From Engelhardtia mirabilis (GTDB taxonomy: Bacteria; Planctomycetota; UBA1135; GCA-002686595), in NCBI RefSeq assembly GCF_007748095.1, contig NZ_CP036287.1, positions 186,001 to 250,000 of the forward strand: a stretch of DNA of 64,000 nucleotides, in the 5' to 3' direction. The notes beneath the pieces were generated by a model that was given only the letters and a program-made list of their open reading frames with translations, was not told the origin of the DNA and did not search any database. Below are positions 15,462 to 23,764 of the stretch, one piece after another; positions within the stretch are counted from its first letter, which is position 1, and each line of letters starts with the position of its first letter. The position numbers and the translations under genes are program-made.

Positions 15462-18314
15462 ATGACACACAACAAGATTCTTTCTACGGAAGAGTTGCTC
15501 GAGTCTTTCCGCGCGGTCGATGAACTAGATGAACTCAGACGAGATCTCGAGCGCCGACGCGAACGAGGCGTCGCCACTCTCGTGGACGGTGTATCAACCT
15601 CATTCTCAGATGGCTGGGACAAGCCAGACTCCCCACTCACCGACCTCCTTCTGCGTCGAGTCAAGCATCTCGCATTCGGACTAGGGTTGCCCGTAGCAGC
15701 AGAAGACTTCCCCGCCATCGCGCACCTTGAGCTGTACAAGAAGCGGGACGAGGCCAGGATTCGCACTCTGTTTCCCTCAATGCCCGCTGACGAGGGAAGT
15801 GCCGCATCTTCCGATGACGGCGAAATTAGTGTACTCCTTGCCGCCCAACACCTGCGAACCGTCATTGACGAGCTGCCGCTAGCGGACGACTCGACTTCAT
15901 CAGCGAATGACGGCGCACCACTGGGGTACATCCCGACTTCAGCATTCAACTGCATCTACAGGATCCTTCGAGAGGTTCTCACCGTTGACCTACCGAGCGG
16001 GCACTTTGGCGCCGCAAAGGCAGGCGAGAACGGCGGCACCCTTTCGACCTTTGTCACCACCGAATGCGCTCGCGCGATTGGACGACTCGCGGCGCTCTTC
16101 GACGGGACGGCATCGATGCTTCAAGAGGTCGAACAGATTACCGAGTACATCGAACTCGTCGATGATGCCACATCTCTCCCTGAAACGCCGCTAGACCAGA
16201 AGTGGACGGAGGGCGAGATCGGGCGATCAGGCATTGCCCTTGCAACGATTCTTCGCGATTCTTCGAGCTCGTCACTTCTTCGCGTCGACACTCTGCCTAA
16301 CGCTCTAGACTCAGTTTCCGCTGCGCAGAGCGTCTGGGAGGGGCTCCGCCGATTCTGCGCAAGATCACTAGCGCAAGCTGAGCAGGCACTAGAAGACATC
16401 GAGCGTTTTCGGACTGACGAGTCGCTGACAAACCAGCTTTCGACTAGCGCCCCCCCGGGCGCGGGGCCAAACAGCCAGGGATCGAAGCAGGCCAGCTCTT
16501 CGCTATCCCGATTTGCCCTCACAAGCACGCCGCACGATTTCGCTCAGGCGACAATCTTGTCCGTTACGAGAGTTTTGGAAGAGTTGTCGGCGCAGGCGAC
16601 GTCAGCCCGTGAACGACCGAGGGTTAGACGAGCTGGAAAGGAGGGATTGCGACACGTCGCAGTCATTCTACGTAGGTGCCTTGGCCCAATGAGGTCTTTC
16701 TCACGAGCCCTCCTCTTCGAACGATTGTGGCAAGTCAGCCAACAGAACGCGCAAGACAGGATCCATGATCTTGTATTCGCCGCCGATACTGCTGGTAGCC
16801 TTGGGGGCGATTGGGCCACTGGCCCATTTCGCGATGTCGTAAAGACAGCTCTTGACGCCCTTGGCAAGGCCGGACAGTTCCCCCTCGGCCCCCCCTTTCA
16901 GGTCTCAAAGGGAGGCAAAGAGAAGCGAGCGATCAACGCACATGTGATTCGGGCGCTCGCACACGTCGCCGAGAAGTCGGAGTATGATCTGTCAACAGAC
17001 GACGTGCGTCGCCTTGCCTTGTCGCTCGAGTCCGATGCCCAACACGAGAACGGCAAGCTGTCGTGGACCAGAGTGGGGGCATCAGATCACGGGCAATCGT
17101 CTCCCTGGGTGTCAGCAGTCAACCTACTCGCGCTCGATCGCCTGGTGAGATGTGTTGATGCGCAGATTAACAGACAAGTGAGAGGTTGTTTCCTCTCATT
17201 CTCACCTGAGAGCCTCAGCTCGAAACCGCGGATCCGGGACCTAATCTGCACCGACCTTGGGGTGGCGTCGATGGATTGGTCTGAGAGAGAGAGAGCCCCG
17301 GTGACGCACGACCTGGAGTGGATGAGGGCGCATGTCCTCAGCGCCCAAGGCCGCAGAGTCAAGTCTACAGTCTCGTCAGCGATTCTCTATGGACCGCCGG
17401 GAACAGGCAAGACGACGCTTGCGGAGTCCCTAGCCGCGAGCTGTGGTGTGCCGCTGATCGTGATTGCACCAAGCGATCTTCTTCGAGATGGCCCCGACAA
17501 GATTGAGTTGCGAACTGAACTCATCCTCTCGATGCTCTGCAGCGTGACAAGGTCAGTCATCCTCTTCGACGAGTTCGACCCCGTCATTCGGACCCGCAAG
17601 AAGGTTGATCCGTCGCATGCGCTGACGCCGCTTTCTTTTCTGACGGGAAACATGCTTCCGCGCTTGTCCCGTCTGCACGAGGCGGCGCGACGGCGCTCAT
17701 TTGCGTACCTCCTTGCGACCAATTACCTTGAGCTTCTAGATGATGCGGCGATTAGGCCGGGCCGGTTTGACCGCCGAGTAGGTATCTACAATCCAGATCT
17801 CGCGTCCAGAATGTGTCGGGTCGTCTCGCAGCTCAAGACTGCCATTAATGATCCAGATATCGAACTCTCTGATGGATGGAGTGAGCGAGCAGCTCGCGCG
17901 GTAGTTGCGACTCGAGGACTGTCACTTGCAACCCTCGCTTCGCAAGATTGGTTCATCTTGCCGAGATCGGCGGGCAAGATTCGAGCGTCGTCGCTTTGGT
18001 CGTTCGTTGTCCTGGGCGAGGAAGAGCCGAGATGGCCGCTTCCCTCAGGCACATCTGATTGGTCGAGTTTTGGAGCCGGTGGCGAAGACAAACCCGCCCA
18101 TCCGATGGCCTTGGCAGAGACTGCTGAGCTTGCTCTCTGCGCTTGGTGGGAAGACGCAGCAGAGGGATGTTCGACTTCTTGGATACGAATCTTGGAGGTG
18201 GCGCGATCGGACCGAGCGGGGGTTCTTGAGAAGTACCGTTCTGACGTTGCAGCTCTGAGGGCATCGCGGCTGCGAGGCATACGAGGTAGCGAGGGGGATA
18301 GCACTCTTGGATAG
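15462..18314 (+). CDS. Large AAA+ ATPase partnered with the PfkB kinase
   Basis: A 950-residue protein; the ATG at 15462 has GGAAGG nine bases upstream. A longer start at 15414 would overlap the kinase gene. Residues 1-600 are mostly helical and unrecognised. The AAA+ core follows: Walker A GPPGTGKT at 644-651, Walker B VILFDEFD at 699-706, sensor AYLLATNYLELLDDA near 750, and the arginine-finger block IRPGRFDRRVG. The tail (about 830-950) is of unknown fold. The core resembles classical remodelling AAA+ proteins (FtsH/Cdc48-like), but there is no protease or membrane part. Base composition is foreign-looking. No described system with this kinase/AAA+ pair is known to me. Confidence 0.88.
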   Translation: MTHNKILSTEELLESFRAVDELDELRRDLERRRERGVATLVDGVSTSFSDGWDKPDSPLTDLLLRRVKHLAFGLGLPVAAEDFPAIAHLELYKKRDEARIRTLFPSMPADEGSAASSDDGEISVLLAAQHLRTVIDELPLADDSTSSANDGAPLGYIPTSAFNCIYRILREVLTVDLPSGHFGAAKAGENGGTLSTFVTTECARAIGRLAALFDGTASMLQEVEQITEYIELVDDATSLPETPLDQKWTEGEIGRSGIALATILRDSSSSSLLRVDTLPNALDSVSAAQSVWEGLRRFCARSLAQAEQALEDIERFRTDESLTNQLSTSAPPGAGPNSQGSKQASSSLSRFALTSTPHDFAQATILSVTRVLEELSAQATSARERPRVRRAGKEGLRHVAVILRRCLGPMRSFSRALLFERLWQVSQQNAQDRIHDLVFAADTAGSLGGDWATGPFRDVVKTALDALGKAGQFPLGPPFQVSKGGKEKRAINAHVIRALAHVAEKSEYDLSTDDVRRLALSLESDAQHENGKLSWTRVGASDHGQSSPWVSAVNLLALDRLVRCVDAQINRQVRGCFLSFSPESLSSKPRIRDLICTDLGVASMDWSERERAPVTHDLEWMRAHVLSAQGRRVKSTVSSAILYGPPGTGKTTLAESLAASCGVPLIVIAPSDLLRDGPDKIELRTELILSMLCSVTRSVILFDEFDPVIRTRKKVDPSHALTPLSFLTGNMLPRLSRLHEAARRRSFAYLLATNYLELLDDAAIRPGRFDRRVGIYNPDLASRMCRVVSQLKTAINDPDIELSDGWSERAARAVVATRGLSLATLASQDWFILPRSAGKIRASSLWSFVVLGEEEPRWPLPSGTSDWSSFGAGGEDKPAHPMALAETAELALCAWWEDAAEGCSTSWIRILEVARSDRAGVLEKYRSDVAALRASRLRGIRGSEGDSTLG

Positions 18315-18387
18315 CCGCCCGGCCTACTTGATGGGGGCTTCAGGGTCTCGTGTGGGTGAGGATGGCCGACGTGACCGGCCAGGGGAG

Positions 18388-18452
18388 AGGTGGTCGGGTC
18401 GTCGGAGCCAGCTAATCCCGGCCCTCAGCTTGCTCCGAAGACCCGACCACCT
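18388..18452. repeat. Small palindromic repeat element
   Basis: Arms 18388-18413 and 18427-18452 (AGGTGGTCGGGTC and GACCCGACCACCT at the tips) are complementary over 26 bp with two mismatches, around a 13-bp loop. One arm recurs at 7293-7326 and 9743-9776, and part of the loop (AGCTAATCCCGGCC) at about 7514. It looks like a dispersed, non-coding mobile repeat. Confidence 0.65.
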
Positions 18453-18721
18453 CTACCCGAGCACCCAGGTACGGGCGGCGCACCTGCTCTACTTCGTCAT
18501 CAAGGACCACCCGTTCTCGGACGGCAACAGGCGCATCGGCCCGTTGCTCTTCCTGGAGTACCTGCGGCGCAACGGGCTGCTCTTGCGCGCAGACGGCCCG
18601 GCCGCGGCTGGCGGACAACGCCATGGGGGCGCTGGCGCTGCTGGTCGCCGAGAGCGCGCCGGAGCAGAAGGAGCTGATGATCCGGCTCGTGCTCCGCCTG
18701 CTCGAGGAGGACGCGCCGTAA
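18453..18721 (+). pseudogene. Fic-domain (RhuM/Doc-like) protein, truncated and frameshifted
   Basis: The reading YPSTQVRAAHLLYFVIKD is followed by the Fic motif variant HPFSDGNRRIG, then LEYLRRNGLLLRADG. The frame then shifts by one near 18600 and continues as RPRLADNAMGALALLVAES, ending LRLLEEDAP at a TAA (18719-18721). This is the C-terminal third of the Fic/RhuM-type proteins often found inside type I restriction operons. The 5' part is gone, cut next to the palindromic repeat. It supports the view that this was once a complete hsd locus. Confidence 0.8.
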
Positions 18722-18805
18722 CCAGCCGTGGCGGCATCACCGAGTCGGTCGTCGAAGAGGCCGAGCTCGCCTGGCTGGAGGCCGCAGGTGATCGATGCCG
18801 CTTGC
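18719..18805 (+). pseudogene. First copy of the hsdR 5' end (orphan fragment)
   Basis: Starting at the stop of the Fic remnant, the frame reads GGITESVVEEAELAWLEAAG and then loses similarity. This is the typical N-terminus of HsdR, and it closely matches the second copy at 20049-20117 (CTESVVEEAALAWLEAGGW). The DUF4143 ATPase gene lies between the two copies, so that gene seems to have entered at the beginning of hsdR. Confidence 0.75.
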
Positions 18806-18819
18806 CCTGCTCAGGTCGT

Positions 18820-18835
18820 TGAGTAAAACTACTCA
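18820..18835 (+). promoter_or_regulatory. Operator-like palindrome before the DUF4143 ATPase
   Basis: TGAGTA AAAC TACTCA is a perfect 6-bp inverted repeat ending two bases before the ATG at 18838. A third TGAGTA half-site begins inside the coding start (CATGCTGAGTAA). The position over the ribosome-binding region suggests autoregulation, by DNA or RNA binding. No Shine-Dalgarno sequence is visible instead. Confidence 0.5.
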
Positions 18836-18837
18836 CC

Positions 18838-20052
18838 ATGCTGAGTAATTCGTCAAGCCCCTACCAGCGCCCCCAGATCGCCGAACTTCGCCGCCGGCTG
18901 GCGGAGCCGCGCCGCTTCATCCAGGTCGTGGCCGGGCCGAGACAGGTCGGCAAGACCACGCTGGTCCAGCAGCTGGCCGACGAGCTCGGTCCGGGCGTTC
19001 GCTATGCCAGTGCCGACGAGCCGACCCTGCGCGGCGCCGAGTGGATCGCGCAGCAGTGGGAAGCCGCGCGCCTCGAAGCGAAGGGGGCGGGAAAGGCCGG
19101 CGTGGTGCTGGCCCTCGACGAGATCCAGAAGATCCCCGACTGGTCCGAGACCGTCAAACGACTCTGGGACCAGGACACGAAGAGCAAGCTCCCGCTGCGC
19201 GTGGTGCTCCTCGGGTCGGCGCCGCTCTTGATCGCACGCGGTATGACCGAAAGCCTGGCCGGCCGCTTCGAGTTGCTGCACTTGCCGCACTGGACCTTCG
19301 CGGAGATGCGCGACGCCTTCGGCTTCGATCTCGACCAGTACCTGTACTTCGGCGGCTATCCCGGCGCTGCACCGCTCGCCGAGGAACCGCGCCGCTGGCG
19401 CAGCTACGTCATCGACAGCCTGATCGAGACCTCGATCTCCCGCGACGTATTGCTGCTGACCCGAGTCGACAAGCCCGCGCTGCTGCGCCGGCTCTTCGAG
19501 ATGGCCTGCAGCTATTCCGGCCAGATCCTTTCCTACACCAAGATGCTCGGGCAGCTCCAGGACGCCGGCAACACGACCACGTTGGCCCACTACCTGGACC
19601 TGTTGTCCGGAGCCGGGATGGTCCGCGGCTTGCAGAAGTTCGCGGGCGGTGCGGCGCGTAGTCGCGGCTCGAGTCCGAAGTTGCAGGTGCTGAACACGGC
19701 GCTGATGAACGCAATGGTCGGACTGTCGCCCGCCGAGGCTCGAAGCGACCACGAGTTTCGAGGCCGACTGGTGGAATCCGCGGTTGGCGCGCATCTGGCC
19801 AACGCGGCCGCGTGCGGTGAATGTGAGTTGTTCTACTGGCGCGATCGCGGCGCCGAGGTCGATTTCGTGGTGCGCGCGGGCCGCCGCGTCATCGCTATCG
19901 AGGTCAAGAGCACGACCACAGGAAGAGTAGGCCCGGGGGCGGCCGCGTTCACCGAGGCGTTCAAGCCGCAGCGCATGCTGTTGGTCGGAGGCGACGGCAT
20001 CGCGCTCGACGACTTCCTCGAGCGGCCGGTATCGCATTGGATTCAGCCTTGA
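18838..20052 (+). CDS. AAA ATPase of the DUF4143 family
   Basis: A 404-residue protein. The Walker A block QVVAGPRQVGKTTLVQQ lies near residues 28-44, Walker B is VVLALDEIQKIPDW, and RVVLLGSAPLL forms the sensor. The C-terminal half is the DUF4143 domain, ending in a nuclease-like segment: FYWRDRGAEVDFVVRAG, then IAIEVKS, a D...ExK arrangement as in PD-(D/E)xK folds. Family function is unknown, though such ATPases are frequent in mobile and defence loci. It sits between two copies of the hsdR start, and its stop (TGA) overlaps the TTG of the second copy. Codons are host-like GC-rich and the gene is intact. Confidence 0.9.
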   Translation: MLSNSSSPYQRPQIAELRRRLAEPRRFIQVVAGPRQVGKTTLVQQLADELGPGVRYASADEPTLRGAEWIAQQWEAARLEAKGAGKAGVVLALDEIQKIPDWSETVKRLWDQDTKSKLPLRVVLLGSAPLLIARGMTESLAGRFELLHLPHWTFAEMRDAFGFDLDQYLYFGGYPGAAPLAEEPRRWRSYVIDSLIETSISRDVLLLTRVDKPALLRRLFEMACSYSGQILSYTKMLGQLQDAGNTTTLAHYLDLLSGAGMVRGLQKFAGGAARSRGSSPKLQVLNTALMNAMVGLSPAEARSDHEFRGRLVESAVGAHLANAAACGECELFYWRDRGAEVDFVVRAGRRVIAIEVKSTTTGRVGPGAAAFTEAFKPQRMLLVGGDGIALDDFLERPVSHWIQP

Positions 20053-20578
20053 GCGGGCGTTGCACCGAGTCCGTCGTCGAGGAAGCCGCCCTGGCATGGT
20101 TGGAGGCTGGCGGCTGGTAGATTGCGCACGGTCCGGACATCGCCCCGGACTCGCCCGCCGCCGAGCGGTCGGACTACGGCGAGGTGATTCTTGCCCAGCG
20201 TCTGCGCGAAGCTCTCGCCCGCCTCAACCCCGAGCTCCCCGGCGCAGCGCTGGAAGGCGCCTTTCGCAAGCTCACCGGCCCCGAAGGCGCAGACGTGATC
20301 CAGCGCAACCGCGCGCTCCATCGCCTGCTGGTGGACGGTGTGACGGTGGAGTACCGCGACGCCGAGGGCGCAATCCGCGGCGCCCAGGCGCGGGTGATCG
20401 ATCTCGACGACCCCGCCGGCAACGACTGGCTGGCCGTCAACCAGTTCACGGTGGTCGAGAACAAGCACACCCGCCGGCTGGACGTGGTGCTGTTCGTCAA
20501 CGGCTTATCGCTCGCCGTGCTCGAGCTGAAGAACGCCGCCAGCGAAGACGCCACGATCTGGACCGCCTTGCAGCAGCT

Positions 20579-20585
20579 CCAGACC
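20579..20585. repeat. Target-site duplication, left copy (IS21 no. 2)
   Basis: CCAGACC here is repeated at 23183-23189, directly abutting the two ends of the element. Removing one copy plus the element restores the hsdR reading QLQTYKAE. The last C is ambiguous with the element tip, so the duplication is 6-7 bp. Confidence 0.85.
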
Positions 20586-20694
20586 CTTGGGGATCACCCA
20601 AAACCGGCCAGTAGTGATCGGGTCAAAAGCGGCCAGTTGAAGGGGTGATCCCGGGACGTTGACGCGGCAGGAGGGCGTGTGCTCTTCGTGCCGG

Positions 20695-22323
20695 ATGGGC
20701 AACGTCTTGAAGCACGAGAAGCAAGAGCAGATCCGAGCACTGGGCCGGCTGGGCTGGTCGATGAGGCGCATCGAGGATGCGACGGGGGTGCGTCGTGAGA
20801 CGGTGAGCCGTCATCTGAAGGCGGCCGGGATCGAAGTCCGGGGGCGGCGTCAGCGGCGCCTGGAGGCCGATTCAAATGCGGCCGGTTGCCCGACCACCGA
20901 CTCCGAGGCCGATTCAAATGCGGCCAGTTACCCGATCACCGACCCCGGGCCGGATCCAAGAGCGGCCAGTCAGGTGACCACCGACCTCGAGCGGGCGCCG
21001 GCTCCAGGCTGGAGTCCGATGGCGAGCCGGTGCGAGGCCTTCCGCGAGCAGATCGAAGCGGCTGTGGCGAGGGGCCGTAATGCGAAATCGATCTGGCAGG
21101 AGCTGGTGGACGAGCACGGCTTCGAGGCCGGCTACCAGAGCGTACGGCGCTTCGTGCACAAGCTACGGGGCAGCGTCGCTCGCGAAGCCCACCCCACGAT
21201 CGTGACCGCGGCGGGCGAGGAAGCACAGGTGGACTACGGCACGGGCCCGATGGTGCGTCACCCCGAGACGGGCAAGTACCGCCGGACACGGCTCTTCGCG
21301 CTGACGCTCGGGTGCAGCCGCAAGGCGGTTTGGCTCTTGTGCTTCAAGTCGAGCTCGCAGACGTGGTGCGAGCTGCACGAAGACGCCTTCCGCCGTCTCG
21401 GCGGCACGACGAGGACGGTCGTGCTCGACAACCTGAAGGAAGGCGTGCTGAAGCCCGACGTGTACGACCCCGATCTGAACCCGCTATACCGCGACATGCT
21501 CGCGCACTACGGCGTCGTCGCGCTGCCTGCGCGCGTGCGGCATCCCGATCGCAAGGGCAAGGTCGAGCGCTCAGTCGGCTACGCCCAGGACACGGCGCTC
21601 AAGGGGATGCGCTTCGAGAGCTTGAAGGACGCTCAGGCTCATCTCGATCGCTGGACGGAACGCTGGGCCGACACGCGCATCCACGGTACGACCAAGCGTC
21701 AGGTCGCCGCGATGTTTGCCGAGGAGCAGCCGACGCTGCAAGCACTGCCAGTCGAGCCCTTTGGCTACTTCCAGTACGGCGCACGCACGGTCCACCTGGA
21801 CGGCTGCGTCGAAGTCGATGCCGCTTACTACGGAGCGCCGCCCGGCTGGATCGGTCGCGAGGTCGCGGTGCAGTGGAGCGGTAACTGGGTGCGTCTGCTC
21901 GACCTCGGGACCGGCGAGCTCCTGCGCGAGCATCGCAAGAAGCCTCGAGGATGGCGCTCGGTCCATCCGTCGGATCGTCCGGCGAAGACGCCTGTCACGA
22001 CGCTGCAACTGCTTGCCAGGTCTCGCGGCGCGGGTGCGTCCGTGGGCGCGCTGTGCGAGGAGATCCACAAGAGGCGCGAGCAGGGCGGCGTGCGCCAGAT
22101 CCAGGGCGTGCTGTCCCTCGTAAAGAAGTACGGCGACGCACCGATCGAGAAGGCGTGCGCCGTCGCCCTCGAGGTCGGCGCTCCCAACTACCGCTTCGTC
22201 AAGAAGTGGATCGACCGCAAGCCACCGGCGCCGCTCTCGCTGCGGCAGGTGGATCCGCTGATCCGCGAACTCTCGCTGTACCGCGACCTGATCGACTCCA
22301 GAACCGAAACTGGAACCCAATGA
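20695..22323 (+). CDS. istA: IS21-family transposase IstA (element no. 2)
   Basis: About 542 residues from the ATG at 20695; GTG 20677 and TTG 20659 are upstream alternatives in frame. An N-terminal HTH (QEQIRALGRLGWSMRRIEDATGV) is followed by an unusual linker at residues about 59-92. There the DNA repeats three times and the protein shows ADSNAAGCPTT, ADSNAASYPIT and PDPRAASQVTT. Then comes the DDE core: EAQVDYGTGPMV (Asp), TVVLDNLKEGV (Asp) and PDRKGKVERSVGYAQ (Glu). The linker repeats copy the element's own end motif (see findings). Its stop overlaps istB (ATGA). Confidence 0.93.
   Translation: MGNVLKHEKQEQIRALGRLGWSMRRIEDATGVRRETVSRHLKAAGIEVRGRRQRRLEADSNAAGCPTTDSEADSNAASYPITDPGPDPRAASQVTTDLERAPAPGWSPMASRCEAFREQIEAAVARGRNAKSIWQELVDEHGFEAGYQSVRRFVHKLRGSVAREAHPTIVTAAGEEAQVDYGTGPMVRHPETGKYRRTRLFALTLGCSRKAVWLLCFKSSSQTWCELHEDAFRRLGGTTRTVVLDNLKEGVLKPDVYDPDLNPLYRDMLAHYGVVALPARVRHPDRKGKVERSVGYAQDTALKGMRFESLKDAQAHLDRWTERWADTRIHGTTKRQVAAMFAEEQPTLQALPVEPFGYFQYGARTVHLDGCVEVDAAYYGAPPGWIGREVAVQWSGNWVRLLDLGTGELLREHRKKPRGWRSVHPSDRPAKTPVTTLQLLARSRGAGASVGALCEEIHKRREQGGVRQIQGVLSLVKKYGDAPIEKACAVALEVGAPNYRFVKKWIDRKPPAPLSLRQVDPLIRELSLYRDLIDSRTETGTQ
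20869..20970 (+). repeat. Three IS-end-like motifs inside istA
   Basis: GATTCAAATGCGGCCGGTT (20869), GATTCAAATGCGGCCAGTT (20911) and GGATCCAAGAGCGGCCAGT (20952) are spaced about 42 bp apart. The complement of the right end at 23128-23145 reads GGTCAAATGCGGCCAGTT, nearly the same. They encode the variable linker of IstA and may be extra transposase-binding sites within the gene. Confidence 0.75.
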
Positions 22324-23093
22324 ACAGGATCGAGATCGACAAGGCCCTGAGGAAGCTGCGGCTCTCGGGCATGGCTAACACCCTGGAGACACGACTGCTC
22401 GAAGCCCAGACCGAGCGCATGCCTCCGATCGACCTCCTCTCCCAGCTCGTCTCGGACGAGCTCGAGCGGCGAGGGGATCGACTGATCGAGCGCCGCATCA
22501 AGTACGCCCGCTTCCGAGATGCGGATCGAAGGCTCGACGACTTCGACTTCGACTTCAACAAGAAGATGAATCGCCGGCTGGTCTTCGACCTCGCGACCGC
22601 TCGCTTCGTCTCGAAGGCTGAGGACGCTCTCTTCCTGGGCCCCCCCGGCACCGGCAAGAGCCATCTCGCCCAGGCGATCGGGCAGGCTGCGATCTTGCAA
22701 GGCTGGGCCGTCGCCTACCGCGAGGCCCACGTCCTGATCGAGGAGATGGCCGACGCGACGCTCGACGGCGCCCGCAGCGAGTACCTGGCCAAGATGGAGA
22801 AGGTCCCACTGCTCATCGTCGACGACCTGGGCATGCGCAAGCTGCCGCATACCGCGGCCGAGGATCTGCTCGAGCTCATCATCCGGCGCTACGAGCGGAC
22901 CAGCACCATCCTGACCTCGAACCGGCCTGTCGACGACTGGGGCAAGCTCCTCGGAGACACCGCGGCTGTCACAGCACTGCTCGATCGGCTGCTGCACCAC
23001 GCGCACGTCCTGAAGTGTGGACCCAAGAGCTGGCGCACTCAGAAGCGGGCCAGCGCAAGAACGGATCAACCCGTGCTTGCCTTGAACGACTGA
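22320..23093 (+). CDS. istB: IS21-family transposition ATPase IstB (element no. 2)
   Basis: A 257-residue AAA+ helper. The N-terminal KALRKLRLSGMANTLETRL domain precedes Walker A GPPGTGKSHLAQ. Walker B is LLIVDDLGMRKLP, and TILTSNRPVDDWGKLLGD is the sensor region. The ATG at 22320 overlaps the istA stop (ATGA). Nothing suggests inactivation. The Lys/Arg-rich C-terminus is normal for the family. Confidence 0.95.
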   Translation: MNRIEIDKALRKLRLSGMANTLETRLLEAQTERMPPIDLLSQLVSDELERRGDRLIERRIKYARFRDADRRLDDFDFDFNKKMNRRLVFDLATARFVSKAEDALFLGPPGTGKSHLAQAIGQAAILQGWAVAYREAHVLIEEMADATLDGARSEYLAKMEKVPLLIVDDLGMRKLPHTAAEDLLELIIRRYERTSTILTSNRPVDDWGKLLGDTAAVTALLDRLLHHAHVLKCGPKSWRTQKRASARTDQPVLALND

Positions 23094-23764
23094 AATCCGC
23101 TAAACCGACACCCGTCCCGGTCGCTCCAACTGGCCGCATTTGACCCGATCACAACTGGCCGGTTTTGACCCGATCCCCGAGGCCAGACCTACAAAGCCGA
23201 GGTGCCGGCGCTGTTCGCGACGAGCGCCGTGCTGATCGTCTCCGACGGCGTCGATGCGCGCGCCGGGACGCTCACCGCCGGGCGTGAGTGGTTCAAGCCC
23301 TGGCGCACGATCTCGGGCGAGGCCGTGGCCGACGCGCATAGCCATGAGCTCCAGGTGGTGATCGAGGGGCTGCCGGCGCCGCGGGGCTTTCTCGACCTGG
23401 TGCGCGACTTCGTCGTGTTCGAAGACGACGGCGGTGGGCGCATCGTCAAGAAGATCGACGGTACCACCAGTTCCACGCCGTGCAGGTGGCGGTGGGCGAG
23501 ACGCTGCGTGCGGCCGAGTTCGCACGAGCGGACCACGTGGCCGAGGGGGGCGGGCGATACGAGTCGGGCCGGCGGCCCGGCGGTAAGCCTGGCGACCGGC
23601 GCGTGGGGGTCGTGTGGCACACCCAGGGCTCGGGCAAGAGCCTGACCATGGTCGTCAAGCGCATCCTTCGCAAGCATGGCTACCCGCCCGACAAGCAGGA
23701 GAGAGCGACGCAGACCGTCCTGGAACAGGCTGCGCTCCACTTCTCAGAATGGGCGAGGGCGTGA

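Larger units (their letters stand above)
20586..23182 (+). mobile_element. IS21-family insertion sequence no. 2, inserted in hsdR
   Basis: A 2,597-bp element with tips CTTGGGGATC on the left and GATCCCCGAGG on the right, flanked by the CCAGACC duplication. Motifs of the type TCAAAAGCGGCCAGTT repeat at both ends (left 20596-20613 and 20621-20638; right, inverted, 23128-23145 and 23153-23170). istA and istB are intact and overlap by four bases. It is not closely related to IS21 no. 1. A solo right end of the same element type is at 7520-7588, so it has moved in this genome. Confidence 0.93.
20049..23764 (+). pseudogene. hsdR: Type I restriction endonuclease subunit R, multiply inactivated
   Basis: The frame starts at TTG 20049 with CTESVVEEAALAWLEAGGW, then an in-frame TAG at 20118-20120, then IAHGPDIAPDSP and a normal HsdR N-terminal domain (FTVVENKHTRRLDVVLFVNG, LELKNAA). 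An IS21 element interrupts it at 20586-23182. Coding resumes with QTYKAEVPALFATSAVL and EWFKPWRTI, then shifts frame near 23462 (one base lost in GACGGTACCACC). It continues YHQFHAVQVAVGETLRAAE to the helicase Walker A region WHTQGSGKSLTM. It then jumps directly to the HsdR C-terminus (VKRILRKHGYPPDKQ), so the motor core is deleted. hsdM and hsdS are absent from the window. Confidence 0.9.

Noticed and set aside
18307..18822. 171-codon frame over the Fic remnant
   Set aside because: It joins non-coding DNA, the palindromic repeat, a Fic fragment and an hsdR fragment across a frameshift; it is not a gene.
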